From NCBI RefSeq assembly GCF_014197615.1, contig NZ_JACIFY010000005.1:62001-126000 (forward strand): a DNA stretch of 64,000 nt, written 5' to 3'. Under the pieces are notes generated by a model. It had not been told where the DNA came from. It made no database searches and saw nothing but the letters and a program-made list of their open reading frames with translations. A program made the translations under genes and the position numbers. This document shows, in pieces, positions 53,991 through 61,931 of the stretch. Source of the DNA: Rhizobium esperanzae (GTDB lineage: Bacteria > Pseudomonadota > Alphaproteobacteria > Rhizobiales > Rhizobiaceae). The stretch's first letter is position 1. Every line of letters starts with the position of its first letter.

Positions 53991-54392
53991 ACGGACCGCG
54001 CCTTCAAACTCGTTCGCCGTGCCGGCTTCCTTGAGGTACTCAAGAGCCTTCTTGGCAGCATTGACCAGCGCGCCGAATGCTTCCGGCTCGTGGATCGCCA
54101 TGTCGGAGAGAACCTTGCGGTCGACTTCGATGCCAGCCTTGTTCAGGCCGTCGATGAAGCGGCCGTAGGTCAGGCCGAATTCGCGGACAGCCGCGTTGAT
54201 GCGCTGGATCCAGAGCGCACGGAAGTTGCGCTTGTTGACCTTGCGGTCGCGGTAGGCGTACTGCTTCGAACGATCGACGGCAGCCTTGGCGGTACGGATG
54301 GTGTTCTTGCGACGGCCGTAAAAGCCCTTGGCGGCCTTCAGAACCTTCTTGTGCTTGGCATGGGCAGCGACGCCCCTTTTTACACGTGCCAT
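53988..54392 (-). CDS. rplT: 50S ribosomal protein L20
   Basis: The 134-residue ribosomal protein begins [30 protein letters not shown] and contains [21 protein letters not shown], the L20 signature. It is an early assembly protein that in other bacteria also represses its own rpmI-rplT mRNA. It follows rpmI by 38 bp on the minus strand. The stop codon is the first triplet of a large hairpin. Confidence 0.99.
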   Translation of the reverse strand: MARVKRGVAAHAKHKKVLKAAKGFYGRRKNTIRTAKAAVDRSKQYAYRDRKVNKRNFRALWIQRINAAVREFGLTYGRFIDGLNKAGIEVDRKVLSDMAIHEPEAFGALVNAAKKALEYLKEAGTANEFEGAVR

Positions 54393-54430
54393 ATCATGAT
54401 CTCCTTAAATCTAGCGTTCGCGGACGAGTC

Positions 54431-54634
54431 TCAGAGACCGTTCGGCAGGTAATTCTTGATAACCTTGCGGCCATCCGGTTCTGCGAGAACCATGGTGCCA
54501 CGTGCATCGCGAATGAACTTGTTGGTACGCTTGATCATGCCATGGCGCTTGCCGGCAGCGGCAGCCTTGACCTTGCCTGACGCGGTGATCTTGAACCGCT
54601 TCTTGGCAGAGGACTTCGTCTTCATCTTGGGCAT
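54431..54634 (-). CDS. rpmI: 50S ribosomal protein L35
   Basis: The 67-residue L35 begins [23 protein letters not shown] and ends IKNYLPNGL, with the usual length. The start was chosen at the conserved MPKMKTKS with AGAAGGAG just upstream; the frame runs further upstream only by chance. It is cotranscribed with rplT. The 312-bp gap to infC contains the infC terminator hairpin and probably a separate rpmI-rplT promoter. Confidence 0.98.
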   Translation of the reverse strand: MPKMKTKSSAKKRFKITASGKVKAAAAGKRHGMIKRTNKFIRDARGTMVLAEPDGRKVIKNYLPNGL

Positions 54635-54899
54635 TTTGCTACTCCTTCTGTTCTCCCTGCGCGCTTTATCAAAAAAGCCCTCTCGCGAAGTCCGGTTCTC
54701 CGGCCGTCGCAACAAGGTGCGGGAGCGTTTGTTGTTGATCTGCGGCATCGGCGACGAACCGTTCCGCAAGCATTCGAAACTGCCACGGCATGCCCTGCCG
54801 GTCAGTTCGGACGCGCGCTTATAACCGCAGCGTCCTGAAAGTGCAACGGGGCCGCGGAGGAATCTTCGGCCACCCCGAAAGCGCAATACCTGAAAGCAC

Positions 54900-54922
54900 A
54901 AAAGCCGCCCTTGCGGACGGCC
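54900..54922 (-). terminator. Terminator after infC
   Basis: On the minus strand the stem GCCGTCC-GCAA-GGGCGGC (one G-T pair) is followed by TTTTGTGCTTTC. It lies 25 bp beyond the infC stop codon. It could be partly read through, since rpmI follows on the same strand. Confidence 0.6.
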
Positions 54923-54946
54923 TTGGGGCGAAAAAGTGCCTGGCGC

Positions 54947-55483
54947 TTACTTCGGCGCCAGCACCATCATCATCTGGCGGCCTTCGAGCTTGGGTTCGGC
55001 TTCGACCTTGGCGAATTCGGTCGTATCGGCCTTGACCTGCTGCAGAAGCTTCATGCCGAGTTCCTGGTGGGCCATTTCACGGCCGCGGAACTTCAGCGTC
55101 ACCTTGACCTTGTCGCCTTCGTCGAAGAAGCGACCCATCGCCTTCATCTTCACGTCATAATCATGAGTGTCGATGTTCGGGCGCATCTTGATTTCTTTGA
55201 CTTCGACGATCTTCTGCTTCTTGCGCGCCTCGGCAGCCTTCTTCTGGTTGGCATATTTCAGCTTGCCCAGATCGAGGATCTTGCACACCGGCGGTTCGAC
55301 ATTGGGGGAAATTTCGACGAGATCGAGGCCGGCTTCCTCAGCCATTCTCAGGGCCTGGTCGGTAGGCACGACACCCATATTCTCGCCGTCAGCCCCGATC
55401 AGCTGAACCCTGGGAATGCGGATTTCACGGTTCGAGCGCGGTCCGTCCTTCACGGGCGCGTCGGTTTTAAAAGGTCTGCGAAT
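54947..55483 (-). CDS. infC: Translation initiation factor IF-3, AUU start
   Basis: The 178-residue IF-3 has an N-terminal domain ([55 protein letters not shown]), the linker and a C-terminal domain ([44 protein letters not shown]). No ATG or GTG lies at the proper N-terminus. The codon before [13 protein letters not shown] is ATT, with GAGGAG 9 nt upstream, matching the well-known AUU start of E. coli infC. IF-3 discriminates against AUU, which gives autoregulation. A minus-strand frame continues upstream from 55483 but lacks conservation. Confidence 0.95.
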   Translation of the reverse strand: MRRPFKTDAPVKDGPRSNREIRIPRVQLIGADGENMGVVPTDQALRMAEEAGLDLVEISPNVEPPVCKILDLGKLKYANQKKAAEARKKQKIVEVKEIKMRPNIDTHDYDVKMKAMGRFFDEGDKVKVTLKFRGREMAHQELGMKLLQQVKADTTEFAKVEAEPKLEGRQMMMVLAPK

Positions 55484-55661
55484 GGTCGTATTCTCCTCGC
55501 GTTGTTTTCGGAATGTTGCAGCCTCGCGCTCCCGATCAGGGTGCACAAACGTGTCGCGTCATTGCTGCAACGGAGTCAATATCATCCTTTAGCGGAAAAA
55601 TCACCCGCTGTCAGCCTGCCAAGAATCTGTTTTATAGGCCAAAACAACAGGAGTTTCGCCG

Positions 55662-56501
55662 ATGTCCGATCAGATGCCGAATGCCCAGCCGCAGTTCCTG
55701 ACGGTCGGCGAAGGTGAGGCGGCGCGTGATATCGCTATCATCGTCCGCCCGGCGCAAGCCGGCAGCGACACACCGGCGCTTGTCTGGTTATCCGGCTACC
55801 GCTCCGATATGAGCGGCACCAAGGCCGTGGAACTCGACGGGCTGGCGGCGGAGCTTGGGCTCGCCTGCATCCGCCTCGATTATTCCGGTCACGGGCTTTC
55901 AGGCGGCAGCTTCCGCGACGGCACGATCTCGCGCTGGCTGGAGGAGTCCCTGGCTGTCATCCGCCATGTCGCCCCCGACCGGGTGATCCTCGTCGGCTCC
56001 TCGATGGGTGGCTGGATCGCGCTCAGGCTGGCGCAGGAACTTGCCCGGCAGGGCGGCCCGAAGCTCGAACGCCCAAAACTCGCAGGGATGGTGCTCATCG
56101 CACCGGCGCCGGATTTCACCTCCGAGCTGATCGAGCCGAACCTCAAGGCCAGGGAGCGCAAGTCGCTTGCCGAGCGCGGCTATTTCGAAGAGCGTTCGCA
56201 ATACAGCCCCGAACCGAACATCTATACAAGGGCGCTGATCGAGGACGGGCGCGAAAACCGGGTGCTCGACGGCATCATCGAAACGGGCTGTCCGGTGCAT
56301 ATCCTCCAGGGCATGAAAGACGCCGACGTGCCGTATGCGCATGCGATGAAACTGGTCGAACATCTTCCCGCCGACGACGTGGTGCTGACCTTCGTCCGCG
56401 ACGGCGACCACCGCCTTTCCCGCCCCGGCGATATTGCGCTTCTCCTCGGCGCCGTCAAAGGCATCATCCGCTCAGTGGCGGATATGAAGATGCCCGCCTG
56501 A
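55662..56501 (+). CDS. Alpha/beta hydrolase
   Basis: The 279-residue alpha/beta-hydrolase has the nucleophile elbow LVGSSMGGWIALRLA (Ser near residue 110), an oxyanion-region VWLSGYRSDMSGTKA, the acid in LQGMKDADVPYAHA and the catalytic His in RDGDHRLSRPGD. It resembles the ABHD10-like (short-chain esterase/depalmitoylase) group. The substrate is unknown; it is cytoplasmic. It is divergent from infC across a 178-bp spacer that holds both promoters. Confidence 0.91.
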   Translation: MSDQMPNAQPQFLTVGEGEAARDIAIIVRPAQAGSDTPALVWLSGYRSDMSGTKAVELDGLAAELGLACIRLDYSGHGLSGGSFRDGTISRWLEESLAVIRHVAPDRVILVGSSMGGWIALRLAQELARQGGPKLERPKLAGMVLIAPAPDFTSELIEPNLKARERKSLAERGYFEERSQYSPEPNIYTRALIEDGRENRVLDGIIETGCPVHILQGMKDADVPYAHAMKLVEHLPADDVVLTFVRDGDHRLSRPGDIALLLGAVKGIIRSVADMKMPA

Positions 56502-56647
56502 ATGGCAACGGCGGATAAATCCCCCTAAAGTAAGTCCCCGATCCGTGGCATTTTAACCATACCGGCGAGTCGCAAGGTGCTCCCAAGAAGTAACGATTGA
56601 CTCTTCTCGGCCCTCTCCATTAACACTTTGTTAATAATTAAGGGGCG

Positions 56648-57265
56648 ATGCGAGGAAGAGCGGGCGTGCGGATCAAGGGTATCTTCGTGGCCATGATGGC
56701 CGTGTTTGCGATGGCGACAGCCGCCGTACCGGCCCCAAGCAGAAATGCTTCGATGGTCACAGGCAATGCCACTTCGCAGCCGATCGGCCACTATGATTTC
56801 TGTCAGATTCACCGCAATGAATGCGGTCCGAACCGGAATTCCGGCCCGGTCGAGATGACCCCGGCAAAATGGTCGCTCGTGCGTTCGGTCAACGCCACCG
56901 TCAACCGCACGATCACGCCGATGACCGACAAGGAAATCTACGGCAAGGACGAGGTCTGGGCCTATCCGACCACGGCCGGCGACTGCGAGGATTTCGCGCT
57001 TCTGAAGCGCCGCATGCTGATCCAGCGCGGCTTTTCGGCAGCCGACCTGCTGATGACCGTCGTGCGCAAGCCCGACGGCGAAGGTCACGCCGTGCTGACG
57101 CTGCGCACCGCCGAGGGCGATTTCGTGCTCGACAACCTCGCTTCCGACGTCAAGCCGTGGTTCGGCACGCCCTATTCGTTCGTCAAGCGCCAGTCGAGCT
57201 ACAATGCCGGCCGCTGGGTCACCATCGAGAACGGCCGCGACGTTCTGGTCGGCGCACTGCGGTAA
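56648..57265 (+). CDS. Bacterial transglutaminase-like cysteine peptidase (BTLCP), exported
   Basis: The 205-residue protein has a signal peptide (RIKGIFVAMMAVFAMATAAVPA) and a BTLCP domain: YPTTAGDCEDFALLKRRML with the catalytic Cys near residue 117, GEGHAVLTLRT with the His, and FVLDNLASDV with the Asp. BTLCPs are periplasmic cysteine proteases often linked to adhesin processing (LapG-like). No LapD/LapA partners are visible here. A 146-bp AT-rich spacer precedes it and a strong terminator follows. Confidence 0.93.
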   Translation: MRGRAGVRIKGIFVAMMAVFAMATAAVPAPSRNASMVTGNATSQPIGHYDFCQIHRNECGPNRNSGPVEMTPAKWSLVRSVNATVNRTITPMTDKEIYGKDEVWAYPTTAGDCEDFALLKRRMLIQRGFSAADLLMTVVRKPDGEGHAVLTLRTAEGDFVLDNLASDVKPWFGTPYSFVKRQSSYNAGRWVTIENGRDVLVGALR

Positions 57266-57286
57266 GAATTTCGGGGGGAATGTGGG

Positions 57287-57313
57287 AAAAGGCCGGCGAA
57301 AGCCGGCCTTTTG
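57287..57313 (+). terminator. Terminator after the BTLCP gene
   Basis: A perfect 10-bp stem AAAGGCCGGC / GCCGGCCTTT with a GAAA tetraloop is followed by TTT. It lies 22 bp after the stop codon. Confidence 0.85.
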
Positions 57314-57447
57314 CTGTTCGGGATCCGCTGCAATCTTTCCAGTCCTGACGAGGGCTGATCGCTGTGCCGCACCCTCGTATGAGATAGGGTATTGGTTTGC
57401 CGCAGCGCTTCCCGGCCCTTCGCTTTAGGCTCAGGGCGTTCGTTGCT

Positions 57448-57486
57448 GCAATCGATTCACTGGATCGATTGCTCGGGCTTTGCCCG
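57448..57486 (-). terminator. Hairpins at the 3' end of mbfA
   Basis: GCAATCGAT / ATCGATTGC (57448-57456 and 57464-57472) is followed by CGGGC-TTT-GCCCG (57474-57486), 9-47 bp beyond the mbfA stop codon on its strand. Without a good U-tract the terminator call is tentative. Confidence 0.4.
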
Positions 57487-57494
57487 ACCGCAAC

Positions 57495-58478
57495 TCACCC
57501 ATTCCCAATCAAAATACCGGCGCCGAGCACCAGGCCGCCGCCGAGCACAACCTGGAAGGCGGCGCGCAGGAAGGGGGTTTCCATGTAGCGGTTCTGGATG
57601 AAGGCGATGGCCCAGAGTTCGAAGAAGACGATGATCGCGGCGGTGATCGTTGCAGTCCAGAAGTGCGGGATCAGGTAAGGCAGTGCGTGACCCAAGCCGC
57701 CGAGCGCCGTCATGATGCCACAGGCAAGGCCGCGCTTGACCGGTGAGCCCCGGCCGGAGATCTTGCCGTCGTCATGGGCCGCTTCGGTGAAGCCCATCGA
57801 AATGCCGGCGCCGACGGAGGCGGACAGGCCGACAAGGAAGGTCTGCCAGGTATCCTGCGTGGCGAAGGCGGCAGCGAAGATCGGCGCCAGTGTCGAGACC
57901 GAGCCGTCCATCAGCCCGGCAAGACCCGGCTGCACATAGGTCAGCACGAATTGCCGATGCACCGCTTCGTTCTCGTCGCGCTTGACATCTTCGGGCGTAT
58001 GTTTGTCGCCCAGCATGCGGGCGATATCTTCATGCCCCTGTTCAGCAAGTGCGAGATCACCGAGAAGTTCGCGCGTCGAGGCGTCCGAGGTGCGTTTTGC
58101 CGCTTCGACGTAGAAGCGGTAGGCCTGCTCCTCCATGGCTTCCGTCTCCTGCCGCATCGCATCCAGCGACAGGTTTGCCCTGAGCCAATCGGGCTTGCGC
58201 TCATAAAAGCCCTGCACATGCTCGCGCCGGATCAGCGGAATACGCTCGCCGAAACGCTGGCGATGGATTTCGAACAACGACTTGCGATGCGTGTCCTCGA
58301 CCTCGGCCATATCCTCGAAGACCTTGGCCGAGGCGGGGAAGTCGCGGCGCAGCCTGTCTGCATAGGCGAGATAGATGCGGGCATCGTCTTCCTCCGAGGC
58401 GATCGCCAGGGCAAGGATTTCCTGCTCGGACAGCGAGTCGAAAGACCGTTTCGAGGATCTGAAAAACCGCGCCAGCAT
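57495..58478 (-). CDS. mbfA: Membrane-bound ferritin A (rubrerythrin-like plus VIT-like domains)
   Basis: The 327-residue protein has an N-terminal erythrin/ferritin-like domain (about 1-165) with di-iron motifs: ASEEDDARIYLAYAD, MAEVEDTHRKSL (ExxH), EEQAYRFYVEAAK and ALAEQGHEDIAR (ExxH). A C-terminal VIT1/CCC1-like membrane domain (about 180-325, VQPGLAGLMDGSVSTLAPIFAAAFAT) follows. This is MbfA, an inner-membrane iron exporter of rhizobia. GGAGA lies about 8 nt before the chosen ATG; the in-frame TTG 12 bp upstream is unlikely. An Irr-type box lies directly upstream. It is divergent from a truncated hemoglobin gene. Confidence 0.95.
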   Translation of the reverse strand: MLARFFRSSKRSFDSLSEQEILALAIASEEDDARIYLAYADRLRRDFPASAKVFEDMAEVEDTHRKSLFEIHRQRFGERIPLIRREHVQGFYERKPDWLRANLSLDAMRQETEAMEEQAYRFYVEAAKRTSDASTRELLGDLALAEQGHEDIARMLGDKHTPEDVKRDENEAVHRQFVLTYVQPGLAGLMDGSVSTLAPIFAAAFATQDTWQTFLVGLSASVGAGISMGFTEAAHDDGKISGRGSPVKRGLACGIMTALGGLGHALPYLIPHFWTATITAAIIVFFELWAIAFIQNRYMETPFLRAAFQVVLGGGLVLGAGILIGNG

Positions 58479-58492
58479 GACCTTCTCCAATA

Positions 58493-58511
58493 ATTTAGAA
58501 TAATTCTAAAT
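58493..58511. promoter_or_regulatory. ICE (Irr-binding) box at mbfA
   Basis: ATTTAGAATAATTCTAAAT is a perfect palindrome around TAA, and its core TTTAGAA-N3-TTCTAAA fits the iron control element bound by Irr in Rhizobiales. It lies 15 bp upstream of the mbfA start and 136 bp before the divergent hemoglobin gene. Under low iron, Irr bound here should repress mbfA, preventing iron export. Confidence 0.9.
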
Positions 58512-58646
58512 CTAGAGAAGGCGGCGGTGACGGTCAAGGGCATGCCGCAGGCCGGCTGACAGATTGCCGCAAGCGGCGCAGGCGACTTTGGCTCGCCGCC
58601 ACAAACACCTATATGAGGGCTGCCGCATCACGCGGCGCCGGGGTTT

Positions 58647-59117
58647 ATGATGGACAATGAGATTCAGGGCCGCCCTGCCCATGTCGCGGCGATCCGCGAA
58701 AGGGCGGAGGCCGAAATGAAGGCGATGGGGATCGACCGGGCCTTCATCGACAGGTTGGTCGAGACCTTTTACGGGCGCGTGCTTGCCCATCCCGATCTCG
58801 GGCCGGTGTTCGACGCCAGGCTTTCCGGCCGCTGGCCGGAGCATATGGAGAAGATGAAAAGCTTCTGGTCGGCCGTCGCCTTCCGCAGCGGCGCCTATGG
58901 CGGCAAGCCGGTGCAGGCGCATACCGGCGTTTCGAACTTGACGCCCGATCTCTTTCCGAAATGGCTGGCGCTGTTTGCCGCAACGCTCGACGATCTCGCG
59001 CCCTCGCCGGAAGCCAAGGCCTGGTTCATGGCGACGGCGGAGCGGATCGCCAGGAGCCTGACGCTGTCGCTGTTTTACAATCCTGCCCTCGACGATCCGG
59101 CAAAGAAGACGGGCTGA
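58647..59117 (+). CDS. Group III truncated hemoglobin
   Basis: The 156-residue protein has a 2-over-2 globin fold. Family-typical segments are FYGRVLAHPDLGPVFDARL, RWPEHMEKMKSFWSAVAF and YGGKPVQAHTGVSNLTPDLFPKWLALFAATLDDL, with the proximal His in QAHTGV. It binds heme and small ligands (NO, O2, peroxide); the specific role in rhizobia is unclear. The Shine-Dalgarno is poor, and ATG 58650 is an alternative start. It shares its 168-bp upstream region, including the ICE box, with mbfA, so heme/iron-linked control is possible. Confidence 0.92.
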   Translation: MMDNEIQGRPAHVAAIRERAEAEMKAMGIDRAFIDRLVETFYGRVLAHPDLGPVFDARLSGRWPEHMEKMKSFWSAVAFRSGAYGGKPVQAHTGVSNLTPDLFPKWLALFAATLDDLAPSPEAKAWFMATAERIARSLTLSLFYNPALDDPAKKTG

Positions 59118-59120
59118 TCT

Positions 59121-60014
59121 TTATTGCCTGGCCGAAAAGGTCGCGCCGGCGCTTGCGGCGACGACCAGGGCCGTTCCGGCCATCTGCAGAAGCGTCATCG
59201 GCTGGGCCAGGATGAGGAAGCCTGCGAGTGCGGCGATGGCCGGTTCGAGGCTCATCAGAATGCCGAAGGAGGCTGTCGGCATCCGCCGCAAGGCGATCAG
59301 TTCCAGCGTGTAGGGCAGCAGCGGCACCAGAATGGCAAGGCCCGCCATTTCAATCAGGCCGTAGCCATCGAGCGCCGGTACGGCGCCCGCAAAGCCGAAG
59401 GGTGTCGCCACCAGTGCGGCAACCATCAGCGACATGGAAAGCCCTTCCAGCCCCTTGAAGCTCGCGCCGATCTTTTTCGTCAAGACGATATAGATCGCCC
59501 AGCCGGTTCCTGCGCCGAGCGCAAAGAAAATACCCTCGATATTGCCAACCCAGCCGTGGCCGTCATGGGCAAGCGCCAGAACGCCAAGCCCGGCAAGGAG
59601 GGGCCAGATCAGACGCCGGCCGAGGCCATAGCCGATGGTCGCCACGGAAAGCGGACCGAGAAAATCGATCGCCACGGCCAGACCGAGCGGAATGCGCTCG
59701 ATCGCCGCAAAGAAACTCATGGTCATCAGCGCGGTCGTCGTGCCGAGAACCAGAGCACTCGTCCATTGCGCCCTGGTGTAGCTGACGAAACGCGGCCGCA
59801 CGAAGACGGCGAGAATGATGGCGGCAAAGGCGAGGCGCAGCCAGGAGGCGCCGGCCGGTCCATAGGTTGTGATGGCCGAGGAGGACAATGCCGCGCCGAA
59901 TTGGATCGACGACATGGACATGAGGCACATGAGTCCGCCGGCCGCCACGCCGCCGAATGCCGTCGATGCCTCCGCGGTCAGCGTGCCCGCGCCGCCATTT
60001 GCTTTTTCGTCCAT
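59121..60014 (-). CDS. EamA family transporter (RhtA-like)
   Basis: The 297-residue DMT protein has about ten membrane spans in two EamA repeats (SSIQFGAALSSSAITTYGPAGASWLRLAFAAIIL; MEMAGLAILVPLLPYTLELIALRRMPTASFGILMSLEPAIAALAGFLIL). The second-repeat P-Y-x-L-E-x-x-A-L-R-R motif is typical of RhtA/YddG-like amino-acid exporters. It is convergent with the hemoglobin gene (3-bp gap). The 95 bp upstream shows nothing notable before the RIME-like element. Confidence 0.93.
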   Translation of the reverse strand: MDEKANGGAGTLTAEASTAFGGVAAGGLMCLMSMSSIQFGAALSSSAITTYGPAGASWLRLAFAAIILAVFVRPRFVSYTRAQWTSALVLGTTTALMTMSFFAAIERIPLGLAVAIDFLGPLSVATIGYGLGRRLIWPLLAGLGVLALAHDGHGWVGNIEGIFFALGAGTGWAIYIVLTKKIGASFKGLEGLSMSLMVAALVATPFGFAGAVPALDGYGLIEMAGLAILVPLLPYTLELIALRRMPTASFGILMSLEPAIAALAGFLILAQPMTLLQMAGTALVVAASAGATFSARQ

Positions 60015-60109
60015 GCTCGCCCCCGATTATGCGCTCTTCTTTACGAAGACGGCGTGCGAGCGACAAATTCAAACTTCTGATCCAGGCAGAAAGAGCCTTG
60101 ATGCGAAAA

Positions 60110-60214
60110 TAAAAGCATGTCGCGCAAAAGTGTACAGCGGTTTTTCGCCAAAGACATGCGGAATCAAAGGCCTAAAACGCGGCAAGCGCATCTGAAAGAT
60201 CGCGACGCGCTTTA
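60110..60214 (+). repeat. RIME-like element, copy 5
   Basis: A forward copy of the element, 101 bp between TA dinucleotides (60110-60111 and 60213-60214), has the same inverted ends and nested palindromes. Its right end, GACGCGCTTTA, supplies the TAA stop codon of recX on the minus strand. Confidence 0.87.
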
Positions 60215-60763
60215 GCGACGGCCGGCAAGAATGACCTCTTCGGCATCCTCGAAACTCATCTCGAAAACCTGCCTGCCGATGTCGAAACCGAAGCCGTTGC
60301 GGGCGAAGGCCGAAAGCTCCTTGGCCTTCCGTTTTTCGTCAAGCTCGACCCGGCGGAACGGGCCGAAGGCGCGCTTGCGGGCAAATATCGCCGCGGCATA
60401 GAGATCGTCAGCCTCTCCAAGGGCAGCCTCGACCTTGTCGCTCGCGACACCCTTGGCAGCAAGCTTCTGGGCGATGGCGCGCTTCGATTTGCCGCCGCGC
60501 ACGGCGGAGCGCGTGCTGATCTCGGCATAGGCGCTGTCGTCGAGCACCTTGTTGTCATAGGCAAATCTGACCGCGAAATCGGCAACGGTCTTGAGTTGGG
60601 CCGCGCTGATATCCTCGAACTTCTCCTTCGCCTTGCGGGTGATAGCGTCAAACAGCTGCTTTTCCGTCATCATCCGCCGCTCCAGGCGATAGATGGCGGA
60701 GTTGCGGGCCCAGCTCAGCATACGGGGTGTCGGGATATCGGATGGAACGGTCTCGTCGGTCAT
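60212..60763 (-). CDS. recX: Regulatory protein RecX
   Basis: The 183-residue RecX modulates RecA filaments. It consists of three-helix repeats: AKEKFEDISAAQLKTVADFAVRFAYDNKVLDDSAYAEI, then SKRAIAQKLAAKGVASDKVEAAL and ARKRAFGPFRR. Its position apart from recA is common in alphaproteobacteria. An upstream in-frame TTG (60772) is an alternative start but overlaps the deacetylase stop codon region. The TAA stop codon is provided by the terminal TTTA of a RIME-like element. Confidence 0.9.
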   Translation of the reverse strand: MTDETVPSDIPTPRMLSWARNSAIYRLERRMMTEKQLFDAITRKAKEKFEDISAAQLKTVADFAVRFAYDNKVLDDSAYAEISTRSAVRGGKSKRAIAQKLAAKGVASDKVEAALGEADDLYAAAIFARKRAFGPFRRVELDEKRKAKELSAFARNGFGFDIGRQVFEMSFEDAEEVILAGRR

Positions 60764-60772
60764 ATCAAGCAA

Positions 60773-61798
60773 TCAGGCTTCCAGACCTTTGAGGACATTG
60801 GCGACGTTGAGGCCGATCTCCGGCACACCGTAGCCGCCCTCCATGCAGGTGACGACGGGCAGGCCGGCGGCGGAGATCATCTCTCCCATGCGAATGAAGT
60901 CCTCCGATTTCAGCTGGAAGAAGGAGATCGGATCACGCTCGAAGGTATCGACGCCAAGTGCCACGACGATCGCCTCGGCGCCGAAGGTTTTGATGCGGGC
61001 GAGTGCGTCGGCAAGCGCCCAAGACCAGACATCGAAGGGCGTGTGGGGCGGCATCGGATAGTTGCGATTGGCCCCTGTGCCCTCCCCCTCGCCTTCCTCG
61101 TCGACATGGCCGAGGAAATAAGGGAAAGCGTGCATGGGATCGCCGTGCAGCGAGGCGGTGAAGACATCGCCTCGGTGATAGAAGAGATCCTGGGTGCCGT
61201 TGCCGTGGTGGAAATCGACATCGAGCACGGCGACCTTCTTCGCGCCGTAATCGAGCAGACGCTGGGCCGCCACGCCGGAATTGTTGATGAAGCAATAGCC
61301 GCCGAAGAGATCGATGCCGGCGTGATGGCCGGGCGGGCGGCAGAGCGCGAAGGCGAACCGATTGCCGGCATTCAGCCAATCGGCGCCCGTCACCGCGCAG
61401 CGCATCGAGGCGATCGCCGCTTCGTAGGAGCCCTTGGTGATCGAGGTATCGGCGGCATTGGCATAATGGCCGATCGCGCCGACGATATTGTCGGGTACGC
61501 GCTGGCTGGTGCGGCGGACCGGGAAGGAATTGGCGATCGCCTCGCCCTCAAAGCCCGCCGCGACCCAGCGATCCCAGACGGTGGCGAGAAAATCGAGATA
61601 GGCGGGATCATGAACCTTACGCGCCGTTTCCAGCCCATGCGCATCGGGCGACACGACATCCCGGAAACCTGCGTCCTTGACCGCCGCCAGGATCCATTCG
61701 GCCCGGAACGGCGCCTCGAAGGGCGTCACCAGTTGGCCGGCATAAAGCTCGGTCCTGGCATCGCGCAGCTTATGGTCCTCGGAATAGATGACGCGCAT
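60773..61798 (-). CDS. Histone deacetylase-family (acetylpolyamine amidohydrolase-like) protein
   Basis: The 341-residue class II-type HDAC-fold enzyme has CRPPGHHAGIDLFGGYCFINN (catalytic His pair near 150-160), the zinc ligands in AVLDVDFHHGNGTQD (D-x-H) and the late Asp in GVDTFERDP. It ends with EGGYGVPEIG. Bacterial relatives remove acetyl groups from polyamines (cadaverine, putrescine, spermidine) or other small amines. The recX gene begins 10 bp after its stop codon on the same strand, so cotranscription is likely. Confidence 0.94.
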   Translation of the reverse strand: MRVIYSEDHKLRDARTELYAGQLVTPFEAPFRAEWILAAVKDAGFRDVVSPDAHGLETARKVHDPAYLDFLATVWDRWVAAGFEGEAIANSFPVRRTSQRVPDNIVGAIGHYANAADTSITKGSYEAAIASMRCAVTGADWLNAGNRFAFALCRPPGHHAGIDLFGGYCFINNSGVAAQRLLDYGAKKVAVLDVDFHHGNGTQDLFYHRGDVFTASLHGDPMHAFPYFLGHVDEEGEGEGTGANRNYPMPPHTPFDVWSWALADALARIKTFGAEAIVVALGVDTFERDPISFFQLKSEDFIRMGEMISAAGLPVVTCMEGGYGVPEIGLNVANVLKGLEA

Positions 61799-61931
61799 TT
61801 CGGATTCGTCCTCGATTTAAATTCTAGACTTACATGGCTCGGCCGCGACAAAAAAGCCGGCGCGGCGCCCTTGATCGACACGGGGGATGACTTCACCTTC
61901 CCGATGTTTGAAGACCGAAGGAAATTTCCGC

